Notes: a model not told the origin generated them from the sequence alone. A stretch of DNA of 34,682 bases from CAZGOM01 sp964542875 (GCA_964542875.1 CAZIWA010000058.1:1-34682), one strand, 5' to 3'; counted from the stretch's first letter, positions 1 to 9,457 are shown. A program made the numbers and translations.

Positions 1-9
1 GGGCGGGGT

Positions 10-1230
10 TCAGCGGGGAATGTCCCAGGGGGAGGTGTCGAGGTTGGCGTTCATGAGGGCCAGGCGGGCGTCGTCGGGGAAGCCGGTGATGCGCCAGTAT
101 TCGGGTTGGATCTGGATTTTTTCCAGCAGCGTGCCGGCGTGGCGCAGGACGTTGGCCCATGAGGCGAAGCCGATGAGCTTGCCGGACTTCACGAAGGCGA
201 CGATGGGGGCGTAGGGGAGCAGGCCGGGCTGGGCGTCGTCCCAGGTGGTGACGACGAAGTCGCGGTTGGCATCGTTGTCGTGAATCACCTTGACGGGGAG
301 GACGTCGGTGTCTTCGCCTCGGTGTTTGATGACGCGGGTGACGAGTTCCTGAGTCTCCTGGTAGTCCAGGGCGCGGGCGATGTCGTTCCAGGCGGTGACG
401 GCGGCGTATACGGGGTCGTTTGCCGGCGGGGCGAAGTCGACCCAAGTGTCCTGGTCGGTGAGGCGGAGCATGGGGCAGCGGCCGGAGCGGGGGATCTCCA
501 GTTGTTCGGTGGCGATCTGGAGGATCGCCTGGATGCCCGCGGGGTCTTGGGAGCCGGTGATGAAGAGCATGTCGCGGTGGACGGTGAGGGCGATGGGGTC
601 GCCGGTAACCTTGAGCTGGCGGATGAGCCCGGGGAGGCCCAGGCGGGCGGGGTCCTGGTTGTCCTGCCAGGGGGAGATCCAGGTGCCGGGGAGGATCTGC
701 CGCCAGTCTTCCTTGCTTTTGTCCCAGAGGTTGCTGATGGCGGCGTCCCAGGCCTGCTTGTGGGAAACCTTGTGTTCTTCCTGAGGGTCGTACTCCAGGG
801 AGAAGATCATCATGGTGGGGTAGTCGAAACAGAGCATCTGATACATGCTCGACCCCAGGAGGACGATCTGCTGATTGGTTTTGACGGGCTTGCCGGCGTC
901 GAGCTCGGCACGCAGGGAGAGCTGGTCGAAGGCGACCTTATGCTTGACGGTGGGGAGGATGAACTGGCGGTCCTGGGACCAGTCCTTGGACATTTCGCGG
1001 CGGTTGACGATTTGAGAATCGATGAAAGCGGGGAGGTAGGACCAGCGTCTGCGGAAGCTGAGATGTGTGAATTCGTCGTGGAAATTGTGGAGGAAGTATT
1101 CGCCGTGAGATTTGGTTTTGACGCGGAAGGCTTCGGGGTCGTAGAGGGTGATTTCTACGCCGGCGTTTGCCAGGGCCTTGAGAAAAGCTTTAGCGAAGCG
1201 CTGACGGGTTGGGAAAAAGACGTGGAGCAT
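10..1230 (-). CDS. DUF1444-like protein of unknown function
   Basis: A 406-residue soluble protein with no signal peptide or membrane helix. Three features resemble the DUF1444 (Bacillus YtpQ) layout as I remember it. These are an N-terminal helix opening with FPTRQRFAKAFLKALA, a middle 'FILPTVKH' followed by a region on substrate-like display, and a later segment in which 'IALTVHRDMLFITGSQD' resembles the family's 'vps-RDvllvTGsdD' strand-turn. The molecular function of that family is not established. The reading frame extends upstream to a TTG at 1275, but that start would lie inside the terminator hairpin of the next gene, so I chose the ATG at 1230, which begins MLHVFFPTRQ. No strong ribosome-binding site precedes it. 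The gene is complete, with its stop at 10-12. The family call is tentative; existence of the gene is well supported by its C-rich third positions and uninterrupted length. Confidence 0.7.
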   Translation of the reverse strand: MLHVFFPTRQRFAKAFLKALANAGVEITLYDPEAFRVKTKSHGEYFLHNFHDEFTHLSFRRRWSYLPAFIDSQIVNRREMSKDWSQDRQFILPTVKHKVAFDQLSLRAELDAGKPVKTNQQIVLLGSSMYQMLCFDYPTMMIFSLEYDPQEEHKVSHKQAWDAAISNLWDKSKEDWRQILPGTWISPWQDNQDPARLGLPGLIRQLKVTGDPIALTVHRDMLFITGSQDPAGIQAILQIATEQLEIPRSGRCPMLRLTDQDTWVDFAPPANDPVYAAVTAWNDIARALDYQETQELVTRVIKHRGEDTDVLPVKVIHDNDANRDFVVTTWDDAQPGLLPYAPIVAFVKSGKLIGFASWANVLRHAGTLLEKIQIQPEYWRITGFPDDARLALMNANLDTSPWDIPR

Positions 1231-1276
1231 GGTGTGTGAAAATGATAGGAAGAATCTGTACCAGTATGGAAGCAAA

Positions 1277-1307
1277 AAAAACGAGCTCCTTGCGGGAGCT
1301 CGTTTTT
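1277..1307 (-). terminator. Rho-independent terminator of the 119-aa membrane protein gene
   Basis: A perfect 13-bp stem (1277-1289 with 1295-1307) around a 5-base loop. Read on the minus strand it ends in a run of eight T, 58 bases after the stop of the upstream minus-strand gene. The plus-strand side also ends in T5CTT, so it could act in both directions. Confidence 0.85.
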
Positions 1308-1364
1308 CTTAGTTTTTTCATATGAACGTGTTAACGGTTGGGTTAACAATTCGCCGAGAAAAAG

Positions 1365-1724
1365 TTAGACAGCGACTTCTTCGTGGCGGGCGGGCTGGGA
1401 GACCGCGGGGGTCTGGGTGCCGGCGGTGCCGTTGATGGGGCGCTCGAGCTGGTCGGGGGAGACGGTCATGGTGGGGAGGGCGCCGGACTTGTTGGTCATG
1501 GCGTGGAAGCCTTCGACGACCCAGTGGGCCATGCCGACGACGATGACGGAGCCCCAGACGAGGACTTGGGAGATCAGGGCGCCGGCGCGGAGGCCCAGGA
1601 GGCCGTGCTCAGAGCCGAAAGCGCTGGAGAAGCCGAAGTAGCCAGCGGTGGAGCCGACTGCGAGGGCAACGCCAGCGATGATGAGGACGGTGTGGAAGTT
1701 CTTTTCGGGGCCGGGAGTGTTCAT
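1365..1724 (-). CDS. Small two-helix membrane protein, unknown function
   Basis: A 119-residue protein. A short polar N-terminus (MNTPGPEKNF) is followed by a hydrophobic helix at about 11-35 (VLIIAGVALAVGSTAGYFGF) and a second at about 47-68 (AGALISQVLVWGSVIVVGMA). The remaining roughly 45 residues are polar and rich in T, P and Q. I do not recognise a family. The start is supported by AAAGG seven bases upstream of the ATG. The gene has its own promoter (1972-1999), a predicted leader of roughly 240 bases and a strong terminator at 1277-1307, so it is probably a single-gene transcript. A long leader in front of so small a gene is unusual and could carry regulation. Confidence 0.75.
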   Translation of the reverse strand: MNTPGPEKNFHTVLIIAGVALAVGSTAGYFGFSSAFGSEHGLLGLRAGALISQVLVWGSVIVVGMAHWVVEGFHAMTNKSGALPTMTVSPDQLERPINGTAGTQTPAVSQPARHEEVAV

Positions 1725-2649
1725 TGGAAACCTTTATAAAAGTTGATGCTTCGCCTTTTCTGGGCGTTTGTCGCTTTCCGGCACTTGCCGGGCGACGTCT
1801 CTCTCGTTCTTAAAACTGTTTGGCCCTACGATGGCCTTTTATTCTTTTTTCAACCCTGCTTGATCATGTTTTGATTTTGCTTGGGTTGTCTCGTATTGCC
1901 GGGGGGGTTCCGGGCTTTGGGGGTTGCGGTCGTGTCGTTTGGGTTTGTTTACCCGTTTTACGATCGGAAGTATTCTAGGAAGGTTTGTACGCTTGTCAAT
2001 CGAATTTTTGGTCCGACCGCGTATTTTTCTTTTTAGCTACTTTCCGATTTTCCTTACCCCTCGTGTGGTTTTTATCTTCTCAACCCCTTGTTATGAAGGT
2101 GTTTTGAAGGTTTTGGGAACCTGCAAGGCTGGTGTTCATGTCTGCCGTGTCAGAGCAGATTTTTCCGGCCTTGCGCCATTACAGACGAAGGACGTGGGGT
2201 GTTGGTTCATTCTTTTTTGTCGGTTTTTCCAAACCGGGCGTGCCGGAGAGACGTAGAGATTTACGTGAGGGCGGCGATGAACGGTGATCAACCTGGGTTG
2301 GATCAGACCAGAAACGTTGTTTTAAACCCAGGAAATAGTGAGCGTTGAGAACGGGGCCTGGTAAATGCGCGCGATGGTGTGTGTCTAGAATGACGAGCCG
2401 GGGAACAGCCATGAAAAAAATCCCGGGCCGATGCGAAAAAACATGGGGGGCTTTCGCGGGGAATGTGTAAATGCTGTGGATGCGGGGAACCTGGCGCATG
2501 CAGCGCGTCTGTATATCAACGGCAGTGGTATTCATGCGTTGGGCGAAGCGACGCAAACGTATTCAAAAGCAGGGCTTTGCACCGGCGGCGCGACCAATGA
2601 CCGCAGGTGAAGAAAGCCTCAACACAGTCGGACTTTTCAGGAGACGGGC
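1725..2649. other. 925-bp divergent intergenic region
   Basis: Lies between the minus-strand membrane protein gene and the plus-strand MoxR operon. The part from about 1740 to 2120 is clearly richer in T and A than the coding DNA around it. It holds the promoter at 1972-1999 and the long leader of the minus-strand gene, with small GC stems such as CCGGCAagTGCCGG. Reading frames between 1924 and 2689 on either strand show no recognisable domain or convincing ribosome-binding site, and I do not call them genes. No clear promoter for the MoxR operon was found by eye. Confidence 0.6.
1972..1999 (-). promoter_or_regulatory. Sigma-70-type promoter, minus strand
   Basis: Reading on the minus strand: a perfect -35 TTGACA (1994-1999), a 16-base spacer, and a -10 TAGAAT (1972-1977). 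The predicted start near 1965 gives a leader of about 240 bases before the ATG at 1724. Confidence 0.6.
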
Positions 2650-3708
2650 ATGGCAGATGGCGCAGAATCCCGGCAGGCACAGGAATTGATCATCAAGGCG
2701 CAAGGCGCGGCCAAGGCGCTGAAGGCGCAGATCGCCCGGGTGATCGTGGGGCAGGAAGACGTGGTGGATCAATTGCTGATCACGCTGCTTTGCCGCGGGC
2801 ATGCGCTTCTGGTGGGTGTGCCGGGCCTGGCCAAGACGCTGCTGATCTCCACGTTGTCGCGGTCGATGCATCTGGAATTCAACAGGGTGCAGTTCACGCC
2901 GGACCTGATGCCAAGCGACATCACGGGGACGGAGGTGATCGAGGAAGACCGGACGACAGGCAAGCGGGAACTGCGGTTTGTGAGGGGGCCGATATTCGCC
3001 AATGCGGTGTTGGCAGACGAGATCAACCGGACACCGCCTAAGACGCAGGCGGCGCTGCTGGAGGCGATGCAGGAGCATCACGTGACGGCGGGGGGAAAAC
3101 GGCATCGGCTGCCGGAACCGTTTTTTGTGCTGGCGACGCAGAACCCCATTGAGCAGGAAGGCACGTATCCGCTGCCGGAAGCGCAGTTGGACCGGTTCCT
3201 GTTCATGATCCATGTGGGGTATCCGACGGAGGAAGAAGAACTGGAGATCGTGCGGCGGACGACATCAAGCGCCAAGACATCCGTGGAAGCAGTGCTGGAT
3301 GCTGAGGGTGTGCTGGCATTGCAGGAACTGGTGCGCGATGTGCCTGCGCCGGACCATGTGATCCGATACGCGCTGGCGCTGGTGCGCAAGACGCGCACGC
3401 CGGGCAAGGGCCAGCCGGACATGCGGCCGGACTTCATCAAGCAGTACCTGCAATGGGGCGCGGGCCCGCGGGCGAGCCAATGCCTGATCCTGGCGGCCAA
3501 GGCCAAAGCGGTGTTGGACGGGCGCACGCATGCGACACCGGAAGACGTGGCGAAGGTGGCGCACCCGGTGCTGCGGCACAGGCTGATCACCAACTACAAC
3601 GCCGAGGCTGACCGGGTGAGCGGCGATGACCTGATCGACAAGCTGCTGGCGGCGACGCGTTCGGACGCGGGGGCCGACCCTGCGCTGAAGACTGTGCTCA
3701 ACGGGTGA
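2650..3708 (+). CDS. MoxR-family AAA+ ATPase
   Basis: A 352-residue cytoplasmic AAA+ ATPase of the MoxR group, whose members act as chaperone-like motors on partner proteins with von Willebrand A (VWA) domains. Visible motifs are Walker A GVPGLAKT (56-63), Walker B LADEIN (121-126), sensor-1 ATQNP (162-166), and the LDRF segment (180-183) that carries the arginine-finger position. The C-terminal lid extends to about residue 330, and the length is typical. AGGAG lies six bases before the ATG. It is the first of eight same-strand genes. The next gene, a DUF58 VWA protein 51 bases downstream, is the classical partner. The family call is secure; the substrate is unknown. Confidence 0.95.
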   Translation: MADGAESRQAQELIIKAQGAAKALKAQIARVIVGQEDVVDQLLITLLCRGHALLVGVPGLAKTLLISTLSRSMHLEFNRVQFTPDLMPSDITGTEVIEEDRTTGKRELRFVRGPIFANAVLADEINRTPPKTQAALLEAMQEHHVTAGGKRHRLPEPFFVLATQNPIEQEGTYPLPEAQLDRFLFMIHVGYPTEEEELEIVRRTTSSAKTSVEAVLDAEGVLALQELVRDVPAPDHVIRYALALVRKTRTPGKGQPDMRPDFIKQYLQWGAGPRASQCLILAAKAKAVLDGRTHATPEDVAKVAHPVLRHRLITNYNAEADRVSGDDLIDKLLAATRSDAGADPALKTVLNG

Positions 3709-3759
3709 GGGGTTGAGGAGAGTTTGGTATTGGAAGACGAGTGAAGGATTGGGCCTTTC

Positions 3760-4743
3760 ATGCCGCCGACATCAAGCCATTTAGATCCGCGGGTGCTGGC
3801 GACGCTGACGTCGCTGGAACTGCGGTCGCGCATGATCGTGGAAGGGATCATGACGGGGTCGCATGCGTCGCCGTACCAGGGCATTTCCATTGAGTTCGCG
3901 CAGCACAGGCAGTACACGCCGGGGGACGACCTGCGGCACCTGGACTGGAAGGTGTACGGGCGCACGGACAAGCTGTACCTGAAGCAGTATCAAAAAGAGA
4001 CGACGCTGGATCTGGCGGTGATGGTGGACGTTTCGGGGTCGATGGCGTATGCGTCTCACGACATGAACGGGTGGCGCAAGTACGACCACGCCGCGGCGCT
4101 GGCGTGCGCGATGTCTCACCTGGCGGTGCGCCAGCAGGACCGGACGGGGCTGTCGCTGTTTGCGGGACAGGTGCTCAAGGGGACGCGCTTTTCCAACACG
4201 ATGGAGCATTGGCGGTCCCTGGTGGACATGCTGGGAACCAACGGGCCGACGACCGCGGACAACCCGGAAGACGCGCGCAAAGACAAGACGCCCGCGCAGC
4301 CCGTGGATGTGCAGGCGACGACGGACCTGGTGCGCGTGGTGGACCAGACCATCGCAAGGCTGGGGCAGCGGTCGCTGCTGGTGCTGATCAGCGATTTGTT
4401 TGAGAGTTCAGAATCACTGGAGGCGTTTTGCGCGCGGTGCTATCACCGGGGGCATGACCTGATCGTGATGCAGGTGCTGGACCCGGCGGAGCGGACGTTT
4501 CCGTTTAGAAGCGCTTCGGAGTTCATCGGGATGGAGGCCGAAGGACGGCTGATCCTGGACCCGGCAGCGCTGCGCCAGGAATACCTGCGCGCATTGGAAA
4601 CGCATCTGGACTACTGCGCCAAGACGACAAGGCGTTTTGGCTTTGACTATCTGCTGGTGGATACCTCCGACAACCTGGGGCCGGTGCTGGGACAGTATCT
4701 GGCCCGGCGGACGGCGCTGCTTGCCAAAGGAGCCGCCCGGTGA
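3760..4743 (+). CDS. DUF58 / VWA-like protein, MoxR partner
   Basis: A 327-residue protein of the DUF58 family. The N-terminal part contains the family signature 'YTPGDDLRHLDWKVYGRTDKL' region (about 52-72). It is followed by a VWA-type fold whose metal-binding MIDAS motif is intact as DVSGSM (90-95). An 'LVLISDLFE' strand later in the fold supplies the second acidic site. No membrane helix is seen, so it is probably cytoplasmic or peripheral. In known systems MoxR and DUF58 are encoded together and thought to act together; here they are adjacent. AAGGA lies about 11 bases upstream of the ATG. The stop codon overlaps the next gene's ATG by one base, which suggests translational coupling. Confidence 0.93.
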   Translation: MPPTSSHLDPRVLATLTSLELRSRMIVEGIMTGSHASPYQGISIEFAQHRQYTPGDDLRHLDWKVYGRTDKLYLKQYQKETTLDLAVMVDVSGSMAYASHDMNGWRKYDHAAALACAMSHLAVRQQDRTGLSLFAGQVLKGTRFSNTMEHWRSLVDMLGTNGPTTADNPEDARKDKTPAQPVDVQATTDLVRVVDQTIARLGQRSLLVLISDLFESSESLEAFCARCYHRGHDLIVMQVLDPAERTFPFRSASEFIGMEAEGRLILDPAALRQEYLRALETHLDYCAKTTRRFGFDYLLVDTSDNLGPVLGQYLARRTALLAKGAAR

Positions 4744-7055
4744 TGGCAATGCAAGCATGGATGCTGGGTCAGGCGGGCTTGGGCGCGCTGTTCACTGTGG
4801 GCGGGCTGGCCGCGGCGGGTGCGGCGGCGGTGGTCATTCCCATCGCCATCCATCTGCTGACGCGCATGAAGCGCAACCCCGAGCCGTGGGCGGCGATGCG
4901 CTTTCTTTTAGAGGCGTACCGGAAGCAGCGGCGACGGCTTCAGATGGAGCAGTGGCTGCTGCTTTTGGTGCGGTGTCTGATCGTGGCCGTGCTGGGATTG
5001 GCGCTGGCGGGGCCGCTTTTGAACGCGGGGACGTGGGGCCTTTCAGGCGCCGCAGGGCGTGTGGTGTATCTGGTGATCGATGACAGCCTGGCCAGCCAGG
5101 CGACGGAAATGAACACGACGCGGTTTGATCTTCAGATCAAAGCCGCGGTGAGGATCGTGGAAGGCATGGAGCAAGGGGACCAGATCGCCATCGCGCTGAC
5201 CGCTCGGCCGGGCAAGTGGGCGGTGTCGGCCATTTCGGCTGACCTTGCAGGGGCGCAGAAAACGCTCAAGGGGTTAAAGCCCAGATATTCAGAATCCGAC
5301 TGGACCGGGGTGCTGAATGAACTTGCGGAAGAGATCAAAGACAAGCGGGCCGACCCGGGCCGGACGCATGTGGTGCTTTTGTCAGGCTTCACGCGCGCGG
5401 GGGTGGACCCGGATAAACCGGTGGCAGCGGCGCTGGGGACGATCGGCCAGCATGCGAAGGTGTGGGGCATGCCGGTGAACATGGGCGGGTTGAATGCGCA
5501 GATTGCGCAGGTGCGCCCGCTGCGCAAGGTGGTGTTTGCGGGGGACCCGACGGGCGGGTCTTTGCCGGTGGAGGTGAAGCTGACAAGGTATGGCCCGGAA
5601 TTGCCGGGCGTGAGCCAGCCGATCCGGGTGGCGCTGTCGCTGCCGGGGGCCAAAGGGCCGTCGGTGACGGCGGACCGGACGGTGACATGGTTTCCAGGTC
5701 AAAACCAGGCCGGCGTGACGCTGGACCTGGACCTGGCCAAAGACGCCAGCCCCGGGCCGCGGGTGCTGACGGCGCAACTGGAGACGGGCGGGGGGCAACA
5801 AGACCTGATTCTGCCGGACAACATTTCACGTGCGCTGCTGGTGATTAAGAACAGGCCGGTGGGGCTGATCGTGGATGGGCCGGTGGCGCAGGGGCCGGAA
5901 CTGCCGGGCCGGCAATGGCTTTCGCTGGCTCTTTCACCTGCGCCGGGATACGGAGTGGAGAGCCAGGTGGTGGACCCGCAGGCGATGACGGAAGAGCTTT
6001 TGCGCAAGTGCGATGTGGTTTATGTGCTGCGGCCGGATTTGCTTAATGAGCAGGGTTTTGCACGGCTGGCGGGGTTTGCGGGCAAGGGCGGGCTGGTGGT
6101 GGTGTTTGCGCCTGATTCCATGCAGCCGGCGACGTGGGGCGGGCGGATGACGGATGCGTTTAAGGCGGACTGGCGCATTGCCCATGAGCCGACGCAGACG
6201 CCGGGGTATGAAGACCGTGAAGCGGGCTGGGGGCTGAATTTGTCTGACCCGGCGCCGGCCGCGGCGAGGCTGCTGGCGAGCGATTGGCCGGAGCTTCTGC
6301 GTCCGGTCCGGGTGCGCAGGTACTTAAATGTGGAGGCGCCGGACACGGCGGCGGTGAAGTGGATTCGAATCGACGCGCCCGGGAACCCGGGGCTGCTGCT
6401 GAACCAATCGATCGGGGATGGGGCGCTGCTTTTCTGGACGAGTGCACCGGTGATGCCGTGGATGAACCTGCCGACGCGGCCTGGGTTTTTGCCGATCATT
6501 CAAGAGACGATGCGCGGGCTGCTTGCAACGCTGCCGGGGTCTGGCGAGCTTGTGGAAGCGGCCTCGGGCACGCTGGAGGCACCGGGCAAGGCGTGGGCGG
6601 GCGCGACGGCGATGGAGCCAATGGCTGACCCGGCTTTTTTCCGTGATCCGGTGACGGGGCAGACGGCGGTGCCGCTGCGCGCGACGGACAATGGGCCAGT
6701 GGGAAGCAGCTATCTGGATACGCCGGGCTTGTATCAGGGCAAAGGCATTGGAGGCCGGTATGCGGTGGTGAACCCGGTGGCTGATGGGGGTGACACGCGG
6801 GGGAATACCCGGCAGCAGGCGCAGGCCTGGGCCAAGCCGATGGGAGCGATGGCATTTTTTGACTTAAACAAGCCCGAAGCAGTGCTGGAGAGCCCGGATG
6901 CGAGCGTGAACCTGGGGTGGCCGCTGCTGTGGGTGGTGCTGGGACTGCTGATTCTGGAGACATTTTTGGCGAGGGCGTTCAGCCACGCTTCGCAGGCGCA
7001 GGCCAACCAGCCGGCAGCGGGCGCGGGGCAGACGCTGGGGAGGGCACGGCCATGA
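4743..7055 (+). CDS. BatA-like membrane protein with degenerate VWA domain
   Basis: A 770-residue protein. The N-terminus carries the double membrane segment of BatA-type proteins: a first helix at about 14-35, the 'IPIAIHLLTRMKRNPEPWAAMRFL' type linker, then a second helix at about 75-98. A VWA-like domain follows, in which the MIDAS position reads IDDSLAS rather than DxSxS, so one metal ligand is replaced. The centre (residues about 250-600) is predicted periplasmic, and a last helix lies near the C-terminus (about 720-740, WPLLWVVLGLLILETFLA). GTG at 4740 and ATG at 4743 are both possible starts; AAAGGAG at 4726-4732 serves either. I prefer the ATG. The stop overlaps the next gene as ATGATG. 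Confidence 0.88.
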   Translation: MAMQAWMLGQAGLGALFTVGGLAAAGAAAVVIPIAIHLLTRMKRNPEPWAAMRFLLEAYRKQRRRLQMEQWLLLLVRCLIVAVLGLALAGPLLNAGTWGLSGAAGRVVYLVIDDSLASQATEMNTTRFDLQIKAAVRIVEGMEQGDQIAIALTARPGKWAVSAISADLAGAQKTLKGLKPRYSESDWTGVLNELAEEIKDKRADPGRTHVVLLSGFTRAGVDPDKPVAAALGTIGQHAKVWGMPVNMGGLNAQIAQVRPLRKVVFAGDPTGGSLPVEVKLTRYGPELPGVSQPIRVALSLPGAKGPSVTADRTVTWFPGQNQAGVTLDLDLAKDASPGPRVLTAQLETGGGQQDLILPDNISRALLVIKNRPVGLIVDGPVAQGPELPGRQWLSLALSPAPGYGVESQVVDPQAMTEELLRKCDVVYVLRPDLLNEQGFARLAGFAGKGGLVVVFAPDSMQPATWGGRMTDAFKADWRIAHEPTQTPGYEDREAGWGLNLSDPAPAAARLLASDWPELLRPVRVRRYLNVEAPDTAAVKWIRIDAPGNPGLLLNQSIGDGALLFWTSAPVMPWMNLPTRPGFLPIIQETMRGLLATLPGSGELVEAASGTLEAPGKAWAGATAMEPMADPAFFRDPVTGQTAVPLRATDNGPVGSSYLDTPGLYQGKGIGGRYAVVNPVADGGDTRGNTRQQAQAWAKPMGAMAFFDLNKPEAVLESPDASVNLGWPLLWVVLGLLILETFLARAFSHASQAQANQPAAGAGQTLGRARP

Positions 7056-9457
7056 TGCCTTCCCCGATCTTCGGGTCCGCGATTCTGGATTGGCTCACCG
7101 GCGTGCCCAAAGGAAGCTGGGCTTCACAGGGCGCCGGGCTGGGGTGGACATACGCCCTGCCGGGGTGGGTGTGGGCGGTGATCGTGCTGGCGTGCCTGGT
7201 GGTGTCATGGGTGAGCTACCGGAGGCTGGTGGGGCGTGCGCCGGTGCGCGTGGCGCTGGCGGGCTTGCGGGGGCTGATCCTGCTGCTGCTGGTGGTGCTG
7301 CTGGCCGGGCCGGTGCTGGTGATTCCCAGGGAAAGAATCGAGCCTGACCGGGTGATCTTCCTGGTGGATGAGTCTGAATCCATGCGGGTGAAGGACCATC
7401 CGGGAGCCGCAGGGGCGGTGGGGCGATACGACGCCGTGCTGGAGCAGATCAAAGCCGCTGCGCTGAAACTGCCCGGGGAATCCGACACGCGGCGGGTGTC
7501 TTGGCTGGGGTTTGACGAGAACGTCTATGCGCTGGCCGGGGTGCCCAAACCCAAGCCGGATGAGCCTGTCGTGCTGGAGTGGCCCAAGACGCCCACAGGA
7601 CAAGACACCCGGCTGCGGTACGCCATTGAACAGGCGCTGGTGCAGGCCGGAGACCAGCCGGTGGCGGGTGTGGTGGTGATTTCCGACGGGCGGTCATCGG
7701 AAACAATGGGAGGCGACCTTACACGCAAGCTGGCGTCCCGCGGGGTGTCGGTCTTCAGCGTGCCGGTGGGGGCCGCGGGCGGGACGTTTGATGTGGCGGT
7801 GGCCTCGGTGGACTTTCCCGAGCGGGCATTTGTGAAAGACATCGTGCCGGTGAACGTGGAACTGGAGATGACGCCGGGGGCCGCGTCGGCGGGCGTGGAC
7901 TATTCACATGTAAAGGCCAAGCTGGTGGACGCGATAACCGGCAAAGTGCTGGACGAAGCAGGCGCGCAGGAAGGCGCGGGCGGCAAGGGCGTGGTGCGCC
8001 TGGTGGGCACGGGGCAGATGCCCGGGCCGGCACGGTGGCGCGTGGAAGTGGTGGCCGACGTGCCGGGCAAAAAGGAAACGGTGCTGGACAACAACACGCA
8101 GGACCTTTCGCCTGCGCTGGTGGATCGGCCGATCGGGGTGCTATATATCGAAGGGTATCCGCGGTGGGAGTACCGGTATCTAAAGACGCTGCTGACACGC
8201 GAGGGGACGTTCACCAGCAGCATGTATCTGCTGAGTGCGGACAAGGATTTTGCGCAGGAAGGGACGCGGCCCATCACCCGGCTGCCGGAGACGGCTAAAG
8301 AGCTTGAGCCCTACGACCTGGTGATTCTGGGGGATGTGGATCCGACGTATTTCTCGCCTGAACAGGTGAAGCTGCTGCGCGACCACGTGGCGGTGCGGGG
8401 CGCGGGGCTGATGTGGATCGGCGGGGACCAGTACACGCCGCGGGCGTATGAATCGACGGGTTTGGCGAATCTGCTGCCGATGCGCAGGCCGGGGCAGGTG
8501 GGGCGTACGCGACCGGAGCTGGGGGCATTGGCGATGCGGCCTACGCTGCAGGCAAGAAGCCTGGGCGTGATGCGGCTTTCGACCAGCGTGGACCCCAAAC
8601 AGGCGGTGGCGGGCTGGCCGGTGTCCATGCCGACGCTGATGTACGCGCAGGACGTGGGGCCGCTGAAGCCCGGCGCGGAAGCGTTGAGCGTGCTGATGTC
8701 GGTTCGGGAAGGCGTGGCCGGGAGCGAAGCAGGCGTGCCGGGGGTGGTGCGGTCGCGCTATGGTGCGGGGCAGGTGGTGTACTGCGCGTCGGATGAAACC
8801 TGGCGGTGGCGCCTGGGTGTGGGCGAGCTTTATTTTGAGCCGTACTGGGTGCAGCTTATCCGGATGCTGGCTCGGTCCCGGCTGCTGGAGGGCGCGGGGC
8901 GTGCGACGCTGATGGTGGGATCGCGCAGGGCGGTGATCGATCAACCGATGAGCGTGGAGCTTGTGCTTTCGGATCAGACCTTGATTGACCGGAACATGCA
9001 GACAATTCAGGTGGGCGTGTTTGAAGCCGGACGGCCCGGCGCGGTGCCGCTGGAGACATTGCGGCTGGGCCGGGTGAGCCGGGCTGAGAACGCGGGTCCT
9101 GCGGAGTACCGGGCGGTGTGGCGGCCGGGTGCGGTGGGGGATCGGGTGCTGCGGGTGACGGAGCCCGGGCTGGAAGACTTGAACATTCAGCGGCCGGTGG
9201 TGGTGGCATCCCGGCCGGGGGAAATGAGAAACCCGCTTGCGGACCGGGGGAATCTGGAATTGCTGGCGCGGCAGACGGCGGGACAGGTGGTGGAGCTGGA
9301 GAAGCTCGACACGCTGGCGGGGCTGATCCCCGATCGGGCACGGCGGACACCGGATGATCTTCGTTTGCCGGTGTGGAATTCCGGGCTGGCTTTGGCGTTG
9401 ATCGTGGTATTGCTTTCGCTGGAATGGATCGGCAGGAGGCTTATTCGACTGGTGTGA
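7052..9457 (+). CDS. VWA membrane protein with glutamine-amidotransferase-like domain
   Basis: An 801-residue protein starting at the ATG at 7052, which overlaps the previous stop; GGGGAGGG lies about eight bases upstream. The frame is open further upstream, but that part overlaps the preceding gene. Helices at about 37-54 and 72-92 lead into a VWA domain with an intact MIDAS, DESES (106-110), and 'VVVISDG' further on. From about residue 360 the sequence 'IGVLYIEGYPRWEYRYLKTLL' begins a segment of the glutamine-amidotransferase-like fold often fused to such VWA proteins. I see no complete Cys-His-Glu triad, so enzymatic activity is unlikely. A C-terminal helix (about 775-793) ends the protein. 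With the preceding BatA-like protein it forms a pair, one with an intact and one with a defective metal site. Confidence 0.9.
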   Translation: MMPSPIFGSAILDWLTGVPKGSWASQGAGLGWTYALPGWVWAVIVLACLVVSWVSYRRLVGRAPVRVALAGLRGLILLLLVVLLAGPVLVIPRERIEPDRVIFLVDESESMRVKDHPGAAGAVGRYDAVLEQIKAAALKLPGESDTRRVSWLGFDENVYALAGVPKPKPDEPVVLEWPKTPTGQDTRLRYAIEQALVQAGDQPVAGVVVISDGRSSETMGGDLTRKLASRGVSVFSVPVGAAGGTFDVAVASVDFPERAFVKDIVPVNVELEMTPGAASAGVDYSHVKAKLVDAITGKVLDEAGAQEGAGGKGVVRLVGTGQMPGPARWRVEVVADVPGKKETVLDNNTQDLSPALVDRPIGVLYIEGYPRWEYRYLKTLLTREGTFTSSMYLLSADKDFAQEGTRPITRLPETAKELEPYDLVILGDVDPTYFSPEQVKLLRDHVAVRGAGLMWIGGDQYTPRAYESTGLANLLPMRRPGQVGRTRPELGALAMRPTLQARSLGVMRLSTSVDPKQAVAGWPVSMPTLMYAQDVGPLKPGAEALSVLMSVREGVAGSEAGVPGVVRSRYGAGQVVYCASDETWRWRLGVGELYFEPYWVQLIRMLARSRLLEGAGRATLMVGSRRAVIDQPMSVELVLSDQTLIDRNMQTIQVGVFEAGRPGAVPLETLRLGRVSRAENAGPAEYRAVWRPGAVGDRVLRVTEPGLEDLNIQRPVVVASRPGEMRNPLADRGNLELLARQTAGQVVELEKLDTLAGLIPDRARRTPDDLRLPVWNSGLALALIVVLLSLEWIGRRLIRLV

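Noticed and set aside
280..1239. 319-codon plus-strand open frame
   Set aside because: Antisense to the DUF1444-like gene; G/V/D/E-rich low-complexity translation with no domain, typical of a shadow frame in high-GC DNA.
1924..2689. Three open frames (1924-2256 +, 2179-2556 -, 2471-2689 +) in the divergent region
   Set aside because: No recognisable domain, no good ribosome-binding site, and they overlap one another and the MoxR start.
6360..6375. GATTCGAATCG, resembling a tRNA T-loop
   Set aside because: Lies inside the BatA-like gene with no acceptor or anticodon stems around it.
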